16,441 bases of DNA from Actinomycetota bacterium (GCA_018898235.1 JAHIJU010000252.1:1-16441), one strand, 5' to 3'. Shown: positions 7,208-14,144, counted from the first letter of the stretch. The notes: generated from the sequence alone by a model not told the origin. Program-made: numbers and translations.

Positions 7208-8043
7208 CCCCCGACCAGGTGGTGGCCCGGCTGCGGGCCCGGCTGGCCGCGGGCGGCTACGTCCCCGGTGAGCGGCTGGGCGACGAGCGCACGCTGGCCG
7301 CCGAGCTCGGCGTACCGCGCGGGGCGCTGCGCACCGCGCTCGACCGGCTCACCGGTCTCGGCCTGGTGCGTCGCACCATCGGGCGGGCCGGCGGGGTGAT
7401 CGCCTCCGACGGGCGGATCGAGCGGCACCTCAACACCACCGAGTCGCTGCCCGAGATCGCCCGGTACCAGGGCGTGCAGGTCGACACCCGGGTGCTGCAC
7501 GCGGTGCTCGGACTGGCCGACCCGGCCGAGGCCCGTCGGCTGGCGCTCGCCGAGGGCGCGGCGGTGCACCGCATCCTGCGCCTGCGGCTGGCCGACGGGC
7601 GACCGCTGTCCCTGGAGGCCTCCTGCCTGCCGGCCGACCTGTTCCCCGGGCTCGACCGGGAGGATCTGTCGTCCCTCTACCGGACCCTGCGCGAGCGGTA
7701 CGGCATCGGCCCGGTGTTCTCCGACGAGACGCTCGAGGTGGTGCACGCCGACCGGGAGCAGGCCCGCCACCTGTCCGTGGCGCCCGGGGCGGCGCTGCTG
7801 CACGTGCAGCGGGTCGCCGCCGGCTCCGCGGGCCGTCCCATCGAGCTCGGCCAGGAGTGGTTCGTCGCCGACCGGATGCGGTTCCACCTGCGCAAGTACG
7901 GCTACGTCAAGCCCGGCCGGGTCGCACCGCCACCGCACCCGACCACCCCACCACGGACCGCACCCCTGCTCGCCACCCCACTGCTCACCGCCGCCCTGCT
8001 CACCGCAGCCGGGTACACCGCATCCCTGGGAGGACAGTCATGA
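7204..8043 (+). CDS. GntR-family regulator, HutC/UTRA subfamily
   Basis: This 279-residue regulator has an N-terminal winged helix (residues about 1-75; GERLGDERTLAAELGVPRGALRTALDRLTGLGLVRRTIGRAGGVI). A UTRA ligand-binding domain follows (about 85-234; ARRLALAEGAAVHRILRLRLADGRPLSLEASCLP to WFVADRMRFHLRKYGYV), as in HutC and PhnF. The ligand is probably the substrate or phosphorylated intermediate of the neighbouring enzymes. It overlaps both neighbours by ATGA (7204-7207 and 8040-8043), so it sits inside the operon it probably controls. The C-terminal 44 residues are unusual: a Pro/Thr stretch, then three 5-residue units LLATP, LLTAA, LLTAA encoded by 15-bp tandem repeats. This tail is beyond the normal end of UTRA proteins and may be read-through of former spacer DNA. 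Confidence 0.88.
   Translation: MTPDQVVARLRARLAAGGYVPGERLGDERTLAAELGVPRGALRTALDRLTGLGLVRRTIGRAGGVIASDGRIERHLNTTESLPEIARYQGVQVDTRVLHAVLGLADPAEARRLALAEGAAVHRILRLRLADGRPLSLEASCLPADLFPGLDREDLSSLYRTLRERYGIGPVFSDETLEVVHADREQARHLSVAPGAALLHVQRVAAGSAGRPIELGQEWFVADRMRFHLRKYGYVKPGRVAPPPHPTTPPRTAPLLATPLLTAALLTAAGYTASLGGQS
7966..8010 (+). repeat. Three 15-bp tandem repeats inside the GntR 3' end
   Basis: Units start at 7966, 7981 and 7996. Each begins CTGCTC followed by a C-rich nine-base remainder; the second and third differ in one base. They encode LLATP-LLTAA-LLTAA near the protein's C-terminus, just before the permease Shine-Dalgarno sequence. Confidence 0.75.
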
Positions 8044-9551
8044 CGACCACCTCGAGCTCCGTCGCGGGCGTGACGTACGCGCGCCCCGACGCCGACTACT
8101 TCGACAAGCGGGGCCTGCACCGTTCCGCCGGTTTCTGGGGGCTGTGGGGGATCGGGGTGGCCGCCGTCATCTCGGGCGACTTCTCCGGGTGGAACGGCGG
8201 GATCGCGGCCGCCGGCTGGGGCGGTCTCCTGGTGGCCACCGGCCTGGTCGTCGTCATGTACTTCACGATGCTGTTCTCGATCGGCGAGATGTCGGCCGCG
8301 ATGCCGCACACCGGCGGCGCGTACTCGTTCGGCCGGGCCGCGATGGGCCCCTGGGGCGGCTTCGTCACCGGGCTGGCCGAGTCCGTCGAATACGTGATGA
8401 CCACGGCGGTCGTCGTCTACTTCTCGGCCGGGTACGCCGACTCGATCACACAGGACCTGTTCGGCATCTCGTTGCCCGTCTGGGCCTGGTGGCTGATCAT
8501 CTACGGCGCCTTCTTCGCGCTCAACGCCTGGGGAGCCGAGGCGTCGTTCAAGTTCGCCGTCGTGGTGTCGGTGATCTCGCTCGCGGTCATCGTGGTGTTC
8601 GCCGCCGTCGCCCTCGCGTCCTCGCGCCTGGACCTCGGGTCGCTGTTCGACATCGAGCCGACGACGGCCCTCGGCGCCAGCACGTTCCTGCCCTTCGGCA
8701 TCGGCGGCGTGTTCTTCGCGCTGCCGTTCGCGATGTGGATGTTCTTGGGCATCGAGGAGCTGCCGCTGGCGGCCGAGGAGGCGCACACCCCCACCCGCGA
8801 CATCCCACGCGCCGGGTTCTGGGGCATGGTGACGCTGCTGGTCACGGGCGTGCTGGTGCTGTTCCTCAACCCGGCCGTCACCGGGGCGGCGGCGCTCGCC
8901 GGATCGGGTGAGCCGCTGCTCGACGGGTTCCGGGCGATCTTCCCGAACTCGGCGATCGCCTCGGTGCTGTCGGCGTTCGCGCTGGTCGGCCTGCTGGCCT
9001 CGACCCAGGGGATCATGTTCGCCTACGGCCGCAACATCTACTCCCTGTCCCGCGCCGGCTACTACCCCAAGGCGTTCTCGCTCACCGGGGCGCGCAAGAC
9101 CCCCTGGGTGGCACTGGCCGTCGGCGCCGTGATCGGCTTCGCCTCGCTCGTGCTCGTGCAGTACCTGGTGGCCTCGGCCGGGTCGATCGTGCTCAACATC
9201 GCCGTCTGGGGCGCCGTCATCGCCTACCTGCTGCAGATGACGTCGTACGTGATCCTGCGGGTCAAGCACCCGCGGGCCACCCGCCCCTACCTGAGCCCGA
9301 CGGGCATCCCCGGCGCCATCGTGGCCGGGCTGCTCGCCCTGGCGATCTTCGTCGGGGTCATGCTCAACCCCACCTACCGCCCGGCGATCATCGCCATCGC
9401 CGCCGTGTTCGCCCTGGCCCTGGGTGCGTTCGCGCTGTGGGGGCGCAAGCAGCTGGTGCTGTCCCCCGAGGAGGAATACGCGCTGGCCGGCGGGCTGTCG
9501 TCGGACGCGGCGGAGGCCGAGCCCGAGCCCGCCCAGGCCACCGTCAGCTGA
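8040..9551 (+). CDS. APC-superfamily permease, ethanolamine permease (Eat/EutP-like) type
   Basis: The product is a 503-residue integral membrane protein with about 12 hydrophobic segments. Family marks include GIGVAAVISGDFSGWNGGIAAAGWGG at the first membrane helix, EMSAAMPHTGGAYSFGRAAMGPWGGFVTGLAESVEYV, MWMFLGIEELPLAAEEAHTPTRDIPRA, and MFAYGRNIYSLSRAGYYPK. The SGDFSGWN segment and the MPHTGGAYSFGRAAMGPWGG block are, from memory, those of ethanolamine permeases rather than general amino acid permeases. It likely imports ethanolamine or a similar amino alcohol/amine with a cation. ATG 8040 overlaps the GntR stop (ATGA), and a strong Shine-Dalgarno GGGAGGA (8028-8034) lies five bases before it. 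The acidic cytoplasmic tail after residue 470 is probably disordered. The stop codon is shared palindromically with the convergent HAD gene (TCAGCTGA, 9544-9551). Confidence 0.87.
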   Translation: MTTTSSSVAGVTYARPDADYFDKRGLHRSAGFWGLWGIGVAAVISGDFSGWNGGIAAAGWGGLLVATGLVVVMYFTMLFSIGEMSAAMPHTGGAYSFGRAAMGPWGGFVTGLAESVEYVMTTAVVVYFSAGYADSITQDLFGISLPVWAWWLIIYGAFFALNAWGAEASFKFAVVVSVISLAVIVVFAAVALASSRLDLGSLFDIEPTTALGASTFLPFGIGGVFFALPFAMWMFLGIEELPLAAEEAHTPTRDIPRAGFWGMVTLLVTGVLVLFLNPAVTGAAALAGSGEPLLDGFRAIFPNSAIASVLSAFALVGLLASTQGIMFAYGRNIYSLSRAGYYPKAFSLTGARKTPWVALAVGAVIGFASLVLVQYLVASAGSIVLNIAVWGAVIAYLLQMTSYVILRVKHPRATRPYLSPTGIPGAIVAGLLALAIFVGVMLNPTYRPAIIAIAAVFALALGAFALWGRKQLVLSPEEEYALAGGLSSDAAEAEPEPAQATVS

Positions 9552-10194
9552 GCTGCGCCCGGCCGTCGAGCCCCAGCGCACGGCCCAGCTCGTCCAGGCT
9601 GCCCACCCGCCGCAGCCGCGGGTGGGCAGCCTGCTGCGCGCTCAGCACGGTCGCCGGCTGGATCGCATAGGTGAGCGCCCCGCTGGCGAGCGCGGCCGTC
9701 AGCCCGGGCACCGAGTCCTCAACGGCCACGCACCCGGCCGGGTCCACCCCGAGCCGGGCGGCCGCCTGCAGGTACGCCTCGGGGTCGGGTTTGCCCCGCA
9801 CCACGTCGTCCCCGCCGACGACGACGGACAGCGAGCCGGCGGGCGCCGCCGCGGCGACCGAACGGGCGAGGGTGCGGTAGGTCATGGTCACCAGGGCCGT
9901 CGGGACCTGTGCCGCGACCAGCGCGGCCAGCAGGTCGAGCGCGCCCTCGCGCCACGGCGGCCCGTCCACCTCCAGCTCGGCGACCCGGTCGTTGAGCCAG
10001 TGCTCGATGGTCGGGCTGTCCAGCGGGACGCCCCGGTCGATGAGCAGGCTCGCGACGTCCGGGATGGCCAGGCCGACGATCGACTCGTCATCGGCGGCGC
10101 TCCGCGGCAGGTCGTACCGGGCCGCGAGCTCACCGGTGGCCAGGGCCCACACCGGTTCGGAGTCGACCAGCGTCCCGTCCAGATCGAACAGCAC
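9544..10194 (-). CDS. HAD-superfamily (subfamily IA) phosphatase/phosphoglucomutase-like hydrolase
   Basis: The product is a soluble hydrolase of 216 residues from GTG 10194. All four HAD motifs are present: DLDGTLVDSE with the nucleophile Asp4 and Asp6, the motif II Thr in LVTMTYRT, the motif III Lys in RGKPDPEAY, and the motif IV acidic pair in AVEDSVPGL. The helical cap lies between motifs I and II, as in beta-phosphoglucomutase, Gph and similar sugar phosphatases. The substrate is unknown. GTG 10194 leaves only three residues before the nucleophile, shorter than usual. GTG 10251 is in frame but overlaps the cyclase by 37 bases. A CTG at 10218 would give LSTARPAAVLFDLDG and a CTGA overlap with the cyclase stop, so a non-standard start is possible. 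The gene probably lies in one transcript with the cyclase upstream. Confidence 0.85.
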   Translation of the reverse strand: MLFDLDGTLVDSEPVWALATGELAARYDLPRSAADDESIVGLAIPDVASLLIDRGVPLDSPTIEHWLNDRVAELEVDGPPWREGALDLLAALVAAQVPTALVTMTYRTLARSVAAAAPAGSLSVVVGGDDVVRGKPDPEAYLQAAARLGVDPAGCVAVEDSVPGLTAALASGALTYAIQPATVLSAQQAAHPRLRRVGSLDELGRALGLDGRAQLS

Positions 10195-10214
10195 GGCAGC
10201 CGGTCGGGCGGTAC

Positions 10215-11267
10215 TCAGCCCTGACCGGCCCGGACGAGGCTGAGGTCCCACGGCGTCACCGTACCGAGTCCGGTGAGGTCGCAGCCCGGCTGTTCCACGA
10301 GCACGAAGCGGGGGTCGCCGGCCAGCACCTGTGCCGTCGCCGGGTCCACCAGGACAGTGCCGGGCCGGGCCACGTCGCACAGCCGGGAGGCCAGCGTGAC
10401 GGGTGCGCCGAACACGTCGCCGAACCGGGACAGCAGGTTGCCCCACACCAACGAGACCCGCAGCGACACGTCGTGCGGCGGCGCCGGCCGGGCCCGCTTC
10501 GGTCGCACATGGGCGGTGAACGCCTCGGCCAGGTGGGTCGCGACCATCGCCCCGACCACCGGGTCGTCGGCGACGAAGATGGCGCCGTCGCCGATCGTCT
10601 TGATGATCCGACCGCCGTGCGCCCCCACCACGTCCCGCACCCGCGCCTCGAAGCCCTGCACGAAGGCCGACAGCTCGGCCGGGCCGAGGCCTGCGGTGGT
10701 CCGGGTGAAGGAGACCATGTCGGCGAAGCCCACGGCCCGCGCGAGCGGCAGGGTGCTCGCGTCGTAGGGCCGCGAGCCCGATGAGGCGAACTCGGCCGTG
10801 TACCGCCCGGCGACGGCCGCCAGCTGACGGCGGTAGGCGTACAGCACGAGCTGCTCGAGTGGTTCGACCAGGTCCGGCAGACGTTCGAGCAGCTCGAGGC
10901 GGGCCGCCCGGTCGTCCCGGCCGTCGCGTCCCGCGAGGTCCTCGACCAGGGCCTCCACCTGCCACATCGCGACCCGGTCGCCGTTGTGGCCCACCGCGCG
11001 GACCAACGAGACCACGGTGGACATCGACAGGTCATGGGTGCGCATCAGCTCGGCGAGCCGACCGATCGCCGCCGCGTCGAGCTCGGTGAACACCGGTTCA
11101 CCGTGCTCGACGCGGGGCAACGACAGGATGCGCCACAGATCGGCCACCAGCTCCGGCGAGATACCGGCGCGGTCGGCCAGGTCCCGATCGGTCAGCGCGC
11201 GAGGGCCGCCGAGCAGGGCCGCCTCAAGGGCACCCGCGACCGGCACCGCCTGCGCGTCATCGCCCAT
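10215..11267 (-). CDS. Class III adenylate cyclase with N-terminal regulatory domain (Rv1264/Rv2212-like)
   Basis: This is a 350-residue soluble protein. Residues about 1-155 are a helical regulatory region with a DNA-binding-like start (LTDRDLADRAGISPELVADLWRILSLPR), as in mycobacterial cyclases with an autoregulatory N-terminus. Residues about 170-345 are the cyclase catalytic domain: metal Asp183 (GFADMVSFT), adenine-selecting Lys223 and metal Asp227 (IIKTIGDG), Asp284 of FGDVFG, and the transition-state Arg295. The canonical transition-state Asn four residues before that Arg is Thr291 (VTLASR). Lys/Asp predict ATP over GTP, making cAMP from ATP. Activity may be low or altered because of Thr291. 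ATG 11267 has TAGGGT six bases upstream, indicating its own leaderless promoter, although the helicase gene ends just 9 bases away. Confidence 0.87.
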   Translation of the reverse strand: MGDDAQAVPVAGALEAALLGGPRALTDRDLADRAGISPELVADLWRILSLPRVEHGEPVFTELDAAAIGRLAELMRTHDLSMSTVVSLVRAVGHNGDRVAMWQVEALVEDLAGRDGRDDRAARLELLERLPDLVEPLEQLVLYAYRRQLAAVAGRYTAEFASSGSRPYDASTLPLARAVGFADMVSFTRTTAGLGPAELSAFVQGFEARVRDVVGAHGGRIIKTIGDGAIFVADDPVVGAMVATHLAEAFTAHVRPKRARPAPPHDVSLRVSLVWGNLLSRFGDVFGAPVTLASRLCDVARPGTVLVDPATAQVLAGDPRFVLVEQPGCDLTGLGTVTPWDLSLVRAGQG

Positions 11268-11279
11268 CCGGCAACCCTA
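11267..11279 (-). promoter_or_regulatory. Leaderless -10 box of the cyclase gene, overlapping a stop codon
   Basis: On the minus strand TAGGGT (11274-11279) matches TANNNT and is followed by six bases and ATG 11267. Its first three bases are the TAG stop codon of the upstream helicase gene. No Shine-Dalgarno sequence precedes the ATG. Confidence 0.5.
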
Positions 11280-12950
11280 ACGGGCGACGTTCGCCCCCGG
11301 GCCGCCGGCCACAGGTCCGCCCGGACCGGTCGGACGGTGCGCCCGACGCGAGCCCGCCGGACGCGCTGAGGCGCCGCCGGCCTGCGGGTACCCGCCCCGC
11401 GGAGCGGACGACGGACCGGCCGGCGCCGCACCCTGGCGCGGTGCCGCACCCGACGTCGACCGGGTCGACGGGGCCGCGCCCCGACCACCCTGGCGGCCGG
11501 TACCTGCGGCGGTGCCACGGTCGGTGCGAGCGGTGTCGGCACCGGCCGCACCGCGGCCGCGCCGACGTGCCGGACGGGCCTCGCCGGACCGCGCGGCCTC
11601 ATGGGCGTGCACGGCTTCGGCGATCGTCCGGGTCGGGCCACCGGAACGACCGGAGCCCGCACCACCGGACCTGCCGGAGCCTGCACCGCCGGAGCGACGT
11701 GCCGACCCGGCACCGCCCCGACCGCTGCGGGCCGCTGCCGGCCGCTGCTCGGCGACCTCGACGACGGGACCGCTGATCCGCGGCGCGCGCTCGCCGACCA
11801 GACGCTGGACCACGGGGCTGGCCGCCGTGACCTCGACCGGCGTCGCCTTGATGGCGGCGGCACGCAGCATCTGGTGCACCTCCCGGCGCTGCTCGGGGAG
11901 CACCAGGGTGACGACCGTCCCGGCCGCCCCGGCCCGAGCCGTCCGACCCGAACGGTGCAGGTACGACTTGTGCTCGGTCGGCGGGTCCACGTGGACCACC
12001 AGCGCCACATCGTCGACGTGCACACCGCGCGCGGCGACGTCGGTGGCGACCAGCACCCGCGCCCGGCCGTCCCGCAGCGCCGCGAGGTTGCGGTCACGCG
12101 CGGCCTGCGACAGGTTGCCCTGCAGGTCGACCGCGGCGATCCCGTCGGCCACCAGCGCCTTCGCGAGCTTCTTGGCCACGTGCTTGGTCCGCACGAACAA
12201 GATCCGCGGACCGGTCCCGGAGGCCAGGGCGTGCACGACGTCGCGCTTGACGTCCGCACCGGACACCGTGAGCACCTCGTGCACCATCAGGTCGACGTGG
12301 CTGGACGCGTCGTCCACCGCATGCGTCGCCGGGGCGTGCAGGAACTTGCGCACGATGCGGTCGACGCCGTTGTCCAGCGTGGCCGAGAAGAGCATGCGCT
12401 GGCCGGCGACCGGCGTGGCCGCCATGATCCGCGTGACGGTCGGCAGGAAGCCGAGGTCCGCCATGTGGTCGGCCTCGTCGAGCACCGTCACGGTGACCGC
12501 GTCCAGGTGCGCGTGCTTCTGGTGCATCAGGTCCTCGAGCCGGCCGGGGCAGGCGACGACGATGTCGACGCCGGCCGCCAGGGCCGTGACCTGGCGGTGC
12601 TGGGACACCCCGCCGAAGATCGTCGTGACCTCGAGCCCGACGGCTCGCGCGAGCGGCGCGATGACATCGGCGATCTGGGTGGCCAGCTCACGCGTGGGGG
12701 CCAGCACGAGGCCACGCGGGTGGCCGGGGCGGCGACGCCCGGAACGGTCGGCGGCGATCCGCGCGACCATCGGCAGGGCGAACGCGAGCGTCTTGCCGGA
12801 GCCGGTGCGGCCGCGGCCCAGCACGTCACGGCCGTCGAGGGTGTCGGGCAGCGTGTCGCGCTGGATGGGGAACGGTGCATCGATCCCGGACGCGGTGAGC
12901 ACGTCCACGAGCGTTGCGGGAACGCCGAGAGCGGCGAAGGAGGAAGCCAT
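11277..12950 (-). CDS. DEAD-box ATP-dependent RNA helicase with disordered RG/S-rich tail
   Basis: The product is a 557-residue cytoplasmic RNA helicase (RhlE/DeaD type) that unwinds RNA duplexes in ribosome assembly, RNA decay or cold adaptation. It has the Q motif (FAALGV to PFPIQ, Gln30), Walker A GRTGSGKT (47-54), PTRELA (85-90), GG, PGR, DEAD (158-161), SAT (189-191), LFVRTK, TDVAARGVHVDDV, and HRSGRTARAG (332-341). Residues about 401-557 form a low-complexity tail rich in Gly, Arg, Ser, Ala and Pro, with a GGAGSGRS direct repeat, likely RNA-binding and disordered. The frame stays open to 13076, but MASSFAALGV is the natural N-terminus. A GAAGG lies 13 bases before ATG 12950, a rather long spacing. 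The 197-bp leader before it carries repeats and a hairpin. Confidence 0.92.
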   Translation of the reverse strand: MASSFAALGVPATLVDVLTASGIDAPFPIQRDTLPDTLDGRDVLGRGRTGSGKTLAFALPMVARIAADRSGRRRPGHPRGLVLAPTRELATQIADVIAPLARAVGLEVTTIFGGVSQHRQVTALAAGVDIVVACPGRLEDLMHQKHAHLDAVTVTVLDEADHMADLGFLPTVTRIMAATPVAGQRMLFSATLDNGVDRIVRKFLHAPATHAVDDASSHVDLMVHEVLTVSGADVKRDVVHALASGTGPRILFVRTKHVAKKLAKALVADGIAAVDLQGNLSQAARDRNLAALRDGRARVLVATDVAARGVHVDDVALVVHVDPPTEHKSYLHRSGRTARAGAAGTVVTLVLPEQRREVHQMLRAAAIKATPVEVTAASPVVQRLVGERAPRISGPVVEVAEQRPAAARSGRGGAGSARRSGGAGSGRSGGAGSGRSGGPTRTIAEAVHAHEAARSGEARPARRRGRGAAGADTARTDRGTAAGTGRQGGRGAAPSTRSTSGAAPRQGAAPAGPSSAPRGGYPQAGGASARPAGSRRAHRPTGPGGPVAGGPGANVAR

Positions 12951-12971
12951 GAGCGAGTGAGGACCTTCGGT

Positions 12972-12999
12972 CAGTGGGGCGCGCGCAGTGGGGCGCCCG
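12972..12999. repeat. Tandem 14-bp direct repeat in the helicase leader
   Basis: CAGTGGGGCGCGCG (12972-12985) is followed at once by CAGTGGGGCGCCCG (12986-12999), with 13 of 14 bases identical. It lies 22-49 bases upstream of the helicase start on the minus strand. Confidence 0.6.
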
Positions 13000-13007
13000 G
13001 GGGCGAG

Positions 13008-13023
13008 CGTGCCGGTCGGCACG
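13008..13023. promoter_or_regulatory. 16-bp perfect inverted repeat in the helicase leader
   Basis: CGTGCCG and CGGCACG flank a central GT (AC on the minus strand). As RNA it could form a six-pair stem with a four-base loop; as DNA it could be an operator. It sits about 60 bases before the helicase start, next to the 14-bp tandem repeat. Confidence 0.35.
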
Positions 13024-13134
13024 TCGTTCGCCGCCAAAAGGGATCCCTGGTGCGAGATGCACGGCCCGGCGACCACAACCGGTCGGGGGCGGGGAACGCG
13101 TTCGTCGACGCTGGCGCGAAAGTGCGCCGCGGCA

Positions 13135-13140
13135 AGACTA
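13135..13140 (-). promoter_or_regulatory. Possible -10 box for the helicase transcript
   Basis: TAGTCT on the minus strand fits TANNNT and lies seven bases past the birA stop codon. If used, the helicase mRNA would have a leader of about 175-180 bases. No matching -35 is evident. Confidence 0.25.
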
Positions 13141-13147
13141 CCCGATG

Positions 13148-14011
13148 TCAGCCGACCGGCCGCAGATGGGTGACGTCCCCCGCGTGGACCACATGCTCGG
13201 CACCGTCGTCACCGTGCACCACGAGTGCGCCGTCAGCGGCCAGCCGGACCGCCCGACCGAGGAGGACGGCTCCCCCCGGCAGCTCGACCTGGACCCGTGC
13301 GCCGAGGGTGACGCACACGTCCGCGACCTCCTCGGCCAGACCGCTCGCGGCCGCCAGGCCGCCACCGGCCTGCCACCGGTCCGAGAGCTCGGCGAGCGCC
13401 GAGACCAGCGCCACGAGCAGCACCTCACGGTCGAGGCCGCGGGCGCCGGCCAGCACCAACGACGTGGCGGTGGGCACCGGGAGGTCCTGCTCGGACTGCG
13501 ACACGTTGACCCCGATGCCGACCGCGACCGCGAGCTCGTCGGGCAGCTGAACCGCATCGCACAGCACTCCCGCCACCTTGCGCAGCTCACCCCAGCCGGG
13601 CAGGGAGGGCGCCGCCGGCGGGGCCACGAGCACGTCGTTCGGCCACTTCAGGTACGCCGGGACGCCGGCCGTCGCCTGCAGCGCACGGACCACCCCGAGC
13701 CCGGCGATGAGCGGGAGCCAGCCCAGCCCCTCACCCGCGGGCCCCGGACGGACCACGAACGTGCAGGTCAGCGAGGTGCTCGGCGGGGTGACCCAGCGCC
13801 GGCCGGTGCGCCCGCGCCCGGCCTGCTGATGCTCGGCGACCAGCAGCGACGAATCCGGCCACACCTGCGGTTCGGTCCGCAGGCCCCGCACCACATCGTC
13901 ATTGGTCGAGGTGGTGGACTCGACGACCTCCAGCCGGTTGAGCGGACCGGCCGGTGCGAGCAGCAGGGCGCGCAACGAGGAGGCGCGCAGGCGAGGGACG
14001 TCGGTGGTCAC
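13148..14011 (-). CDS. birA: Biotin--[acetyl-CoA-carboxylase] ligase, catalytic-only BirA
   Basis: This 287-residue enzyme activates biotin to biotinyl-5'-AMP and attaches it to the carrier lysine of biotin carboxylases. It shows STTSTNDDV at the N-terminus of the ligase fold, the biotin/AMP loop GRGRTGRRW (65-73), KWPNDV (122-127), RKVAGVLCDA with the catalytic Lys145, GIGVNVSQ, and the small C-terminal SH3-like domain (LGARVQVELPGGAVLLGRAVRL). There is no N-terminal helix-turn-helix, so it is the monofunctional type and not a repressor. GTG 14011 is chosen because the ligase fold begins just after it. It is preceded by GAGGAT at six bases, which could serve as either a weak -10 (NANNNT) or a Shine-Dalgarno sequence. 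The gene is divergent from an acyl-CoA carboxylase beta subunit, whose partner alpha subunit is its substrate. Confidence 0.93.
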   Translation of the reverse strand: MTTDVPRLRASSLRALLLAPAGPLNRLEVVESTTSTNDDVVRGLRTEPQVWPDSSLLVAEHQQAGRGRTGRRWVTPPSTSLTCTFVVRPGPAGEGLGWLPLIAGLGVVRALQATAGVPAYLKWPNDVLVAPPAAPSLPGWGELRKVAGVLCDAVQLPDELAVAVGIGVNVSQSEQDLPVPTATSLVLAGARGLDREVLLVALVSALAELSDRWQAGGGLAAASGLAEEVADVCVTLGARVQVELPGGAVLLGRAVRLAADGALVVHGDDGAEHVVHAGDVTHLRPVG

Positions 14012-14130
14012 CTCGCCATCCTCGCTGCCGACGGGCCGACGAGGGAACCCGGACCGCGTTGTGGGAACCCCACGGAGCGTCCTGCGCGACTCAGTCGCCC
14101 GCCCCCGGCCCGCCGGACGTCGGCTGCACC

Positions 14131-14144
14131 TACCCTTCGACGAG
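14131..14144 (+). promoter_or_regulatory. Leaderless promoter -10 box of the carboxylase beta gene
   Basis: TACCCT (14131-14136) matches TANNNT and is seven bases before GTG 14144. There is no Shine-Dalgarno sequence before the GTG. Confidence 0.5.

Noticed and set aside
9544..10194. HAD phosphatase as part of the amino-alcohol phosphate pathway
   Set aside because: It is on the opposite strand, convergent to the permease and apparently in one unit with the cyclase. A phosphatase would also undo the kinase step. No support beyond proximity.
13039..13048. 10-bp palindrome AGGGATCCCT followed on the minus strand by TTT, looking like a terminator
   Set aside because: The loop would be too small for a stable RNA hairpin and the T-run is only three or four bases. 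Probably chance.
12951..13076. Upstream extension of the helicase by 42 residues
   Set aside because: The extra residues do not resemble any helicase N-terminus, and MASSFAALGV is where the Q-motif region normally begins. The segment better fits an mRNA leader with repeats.
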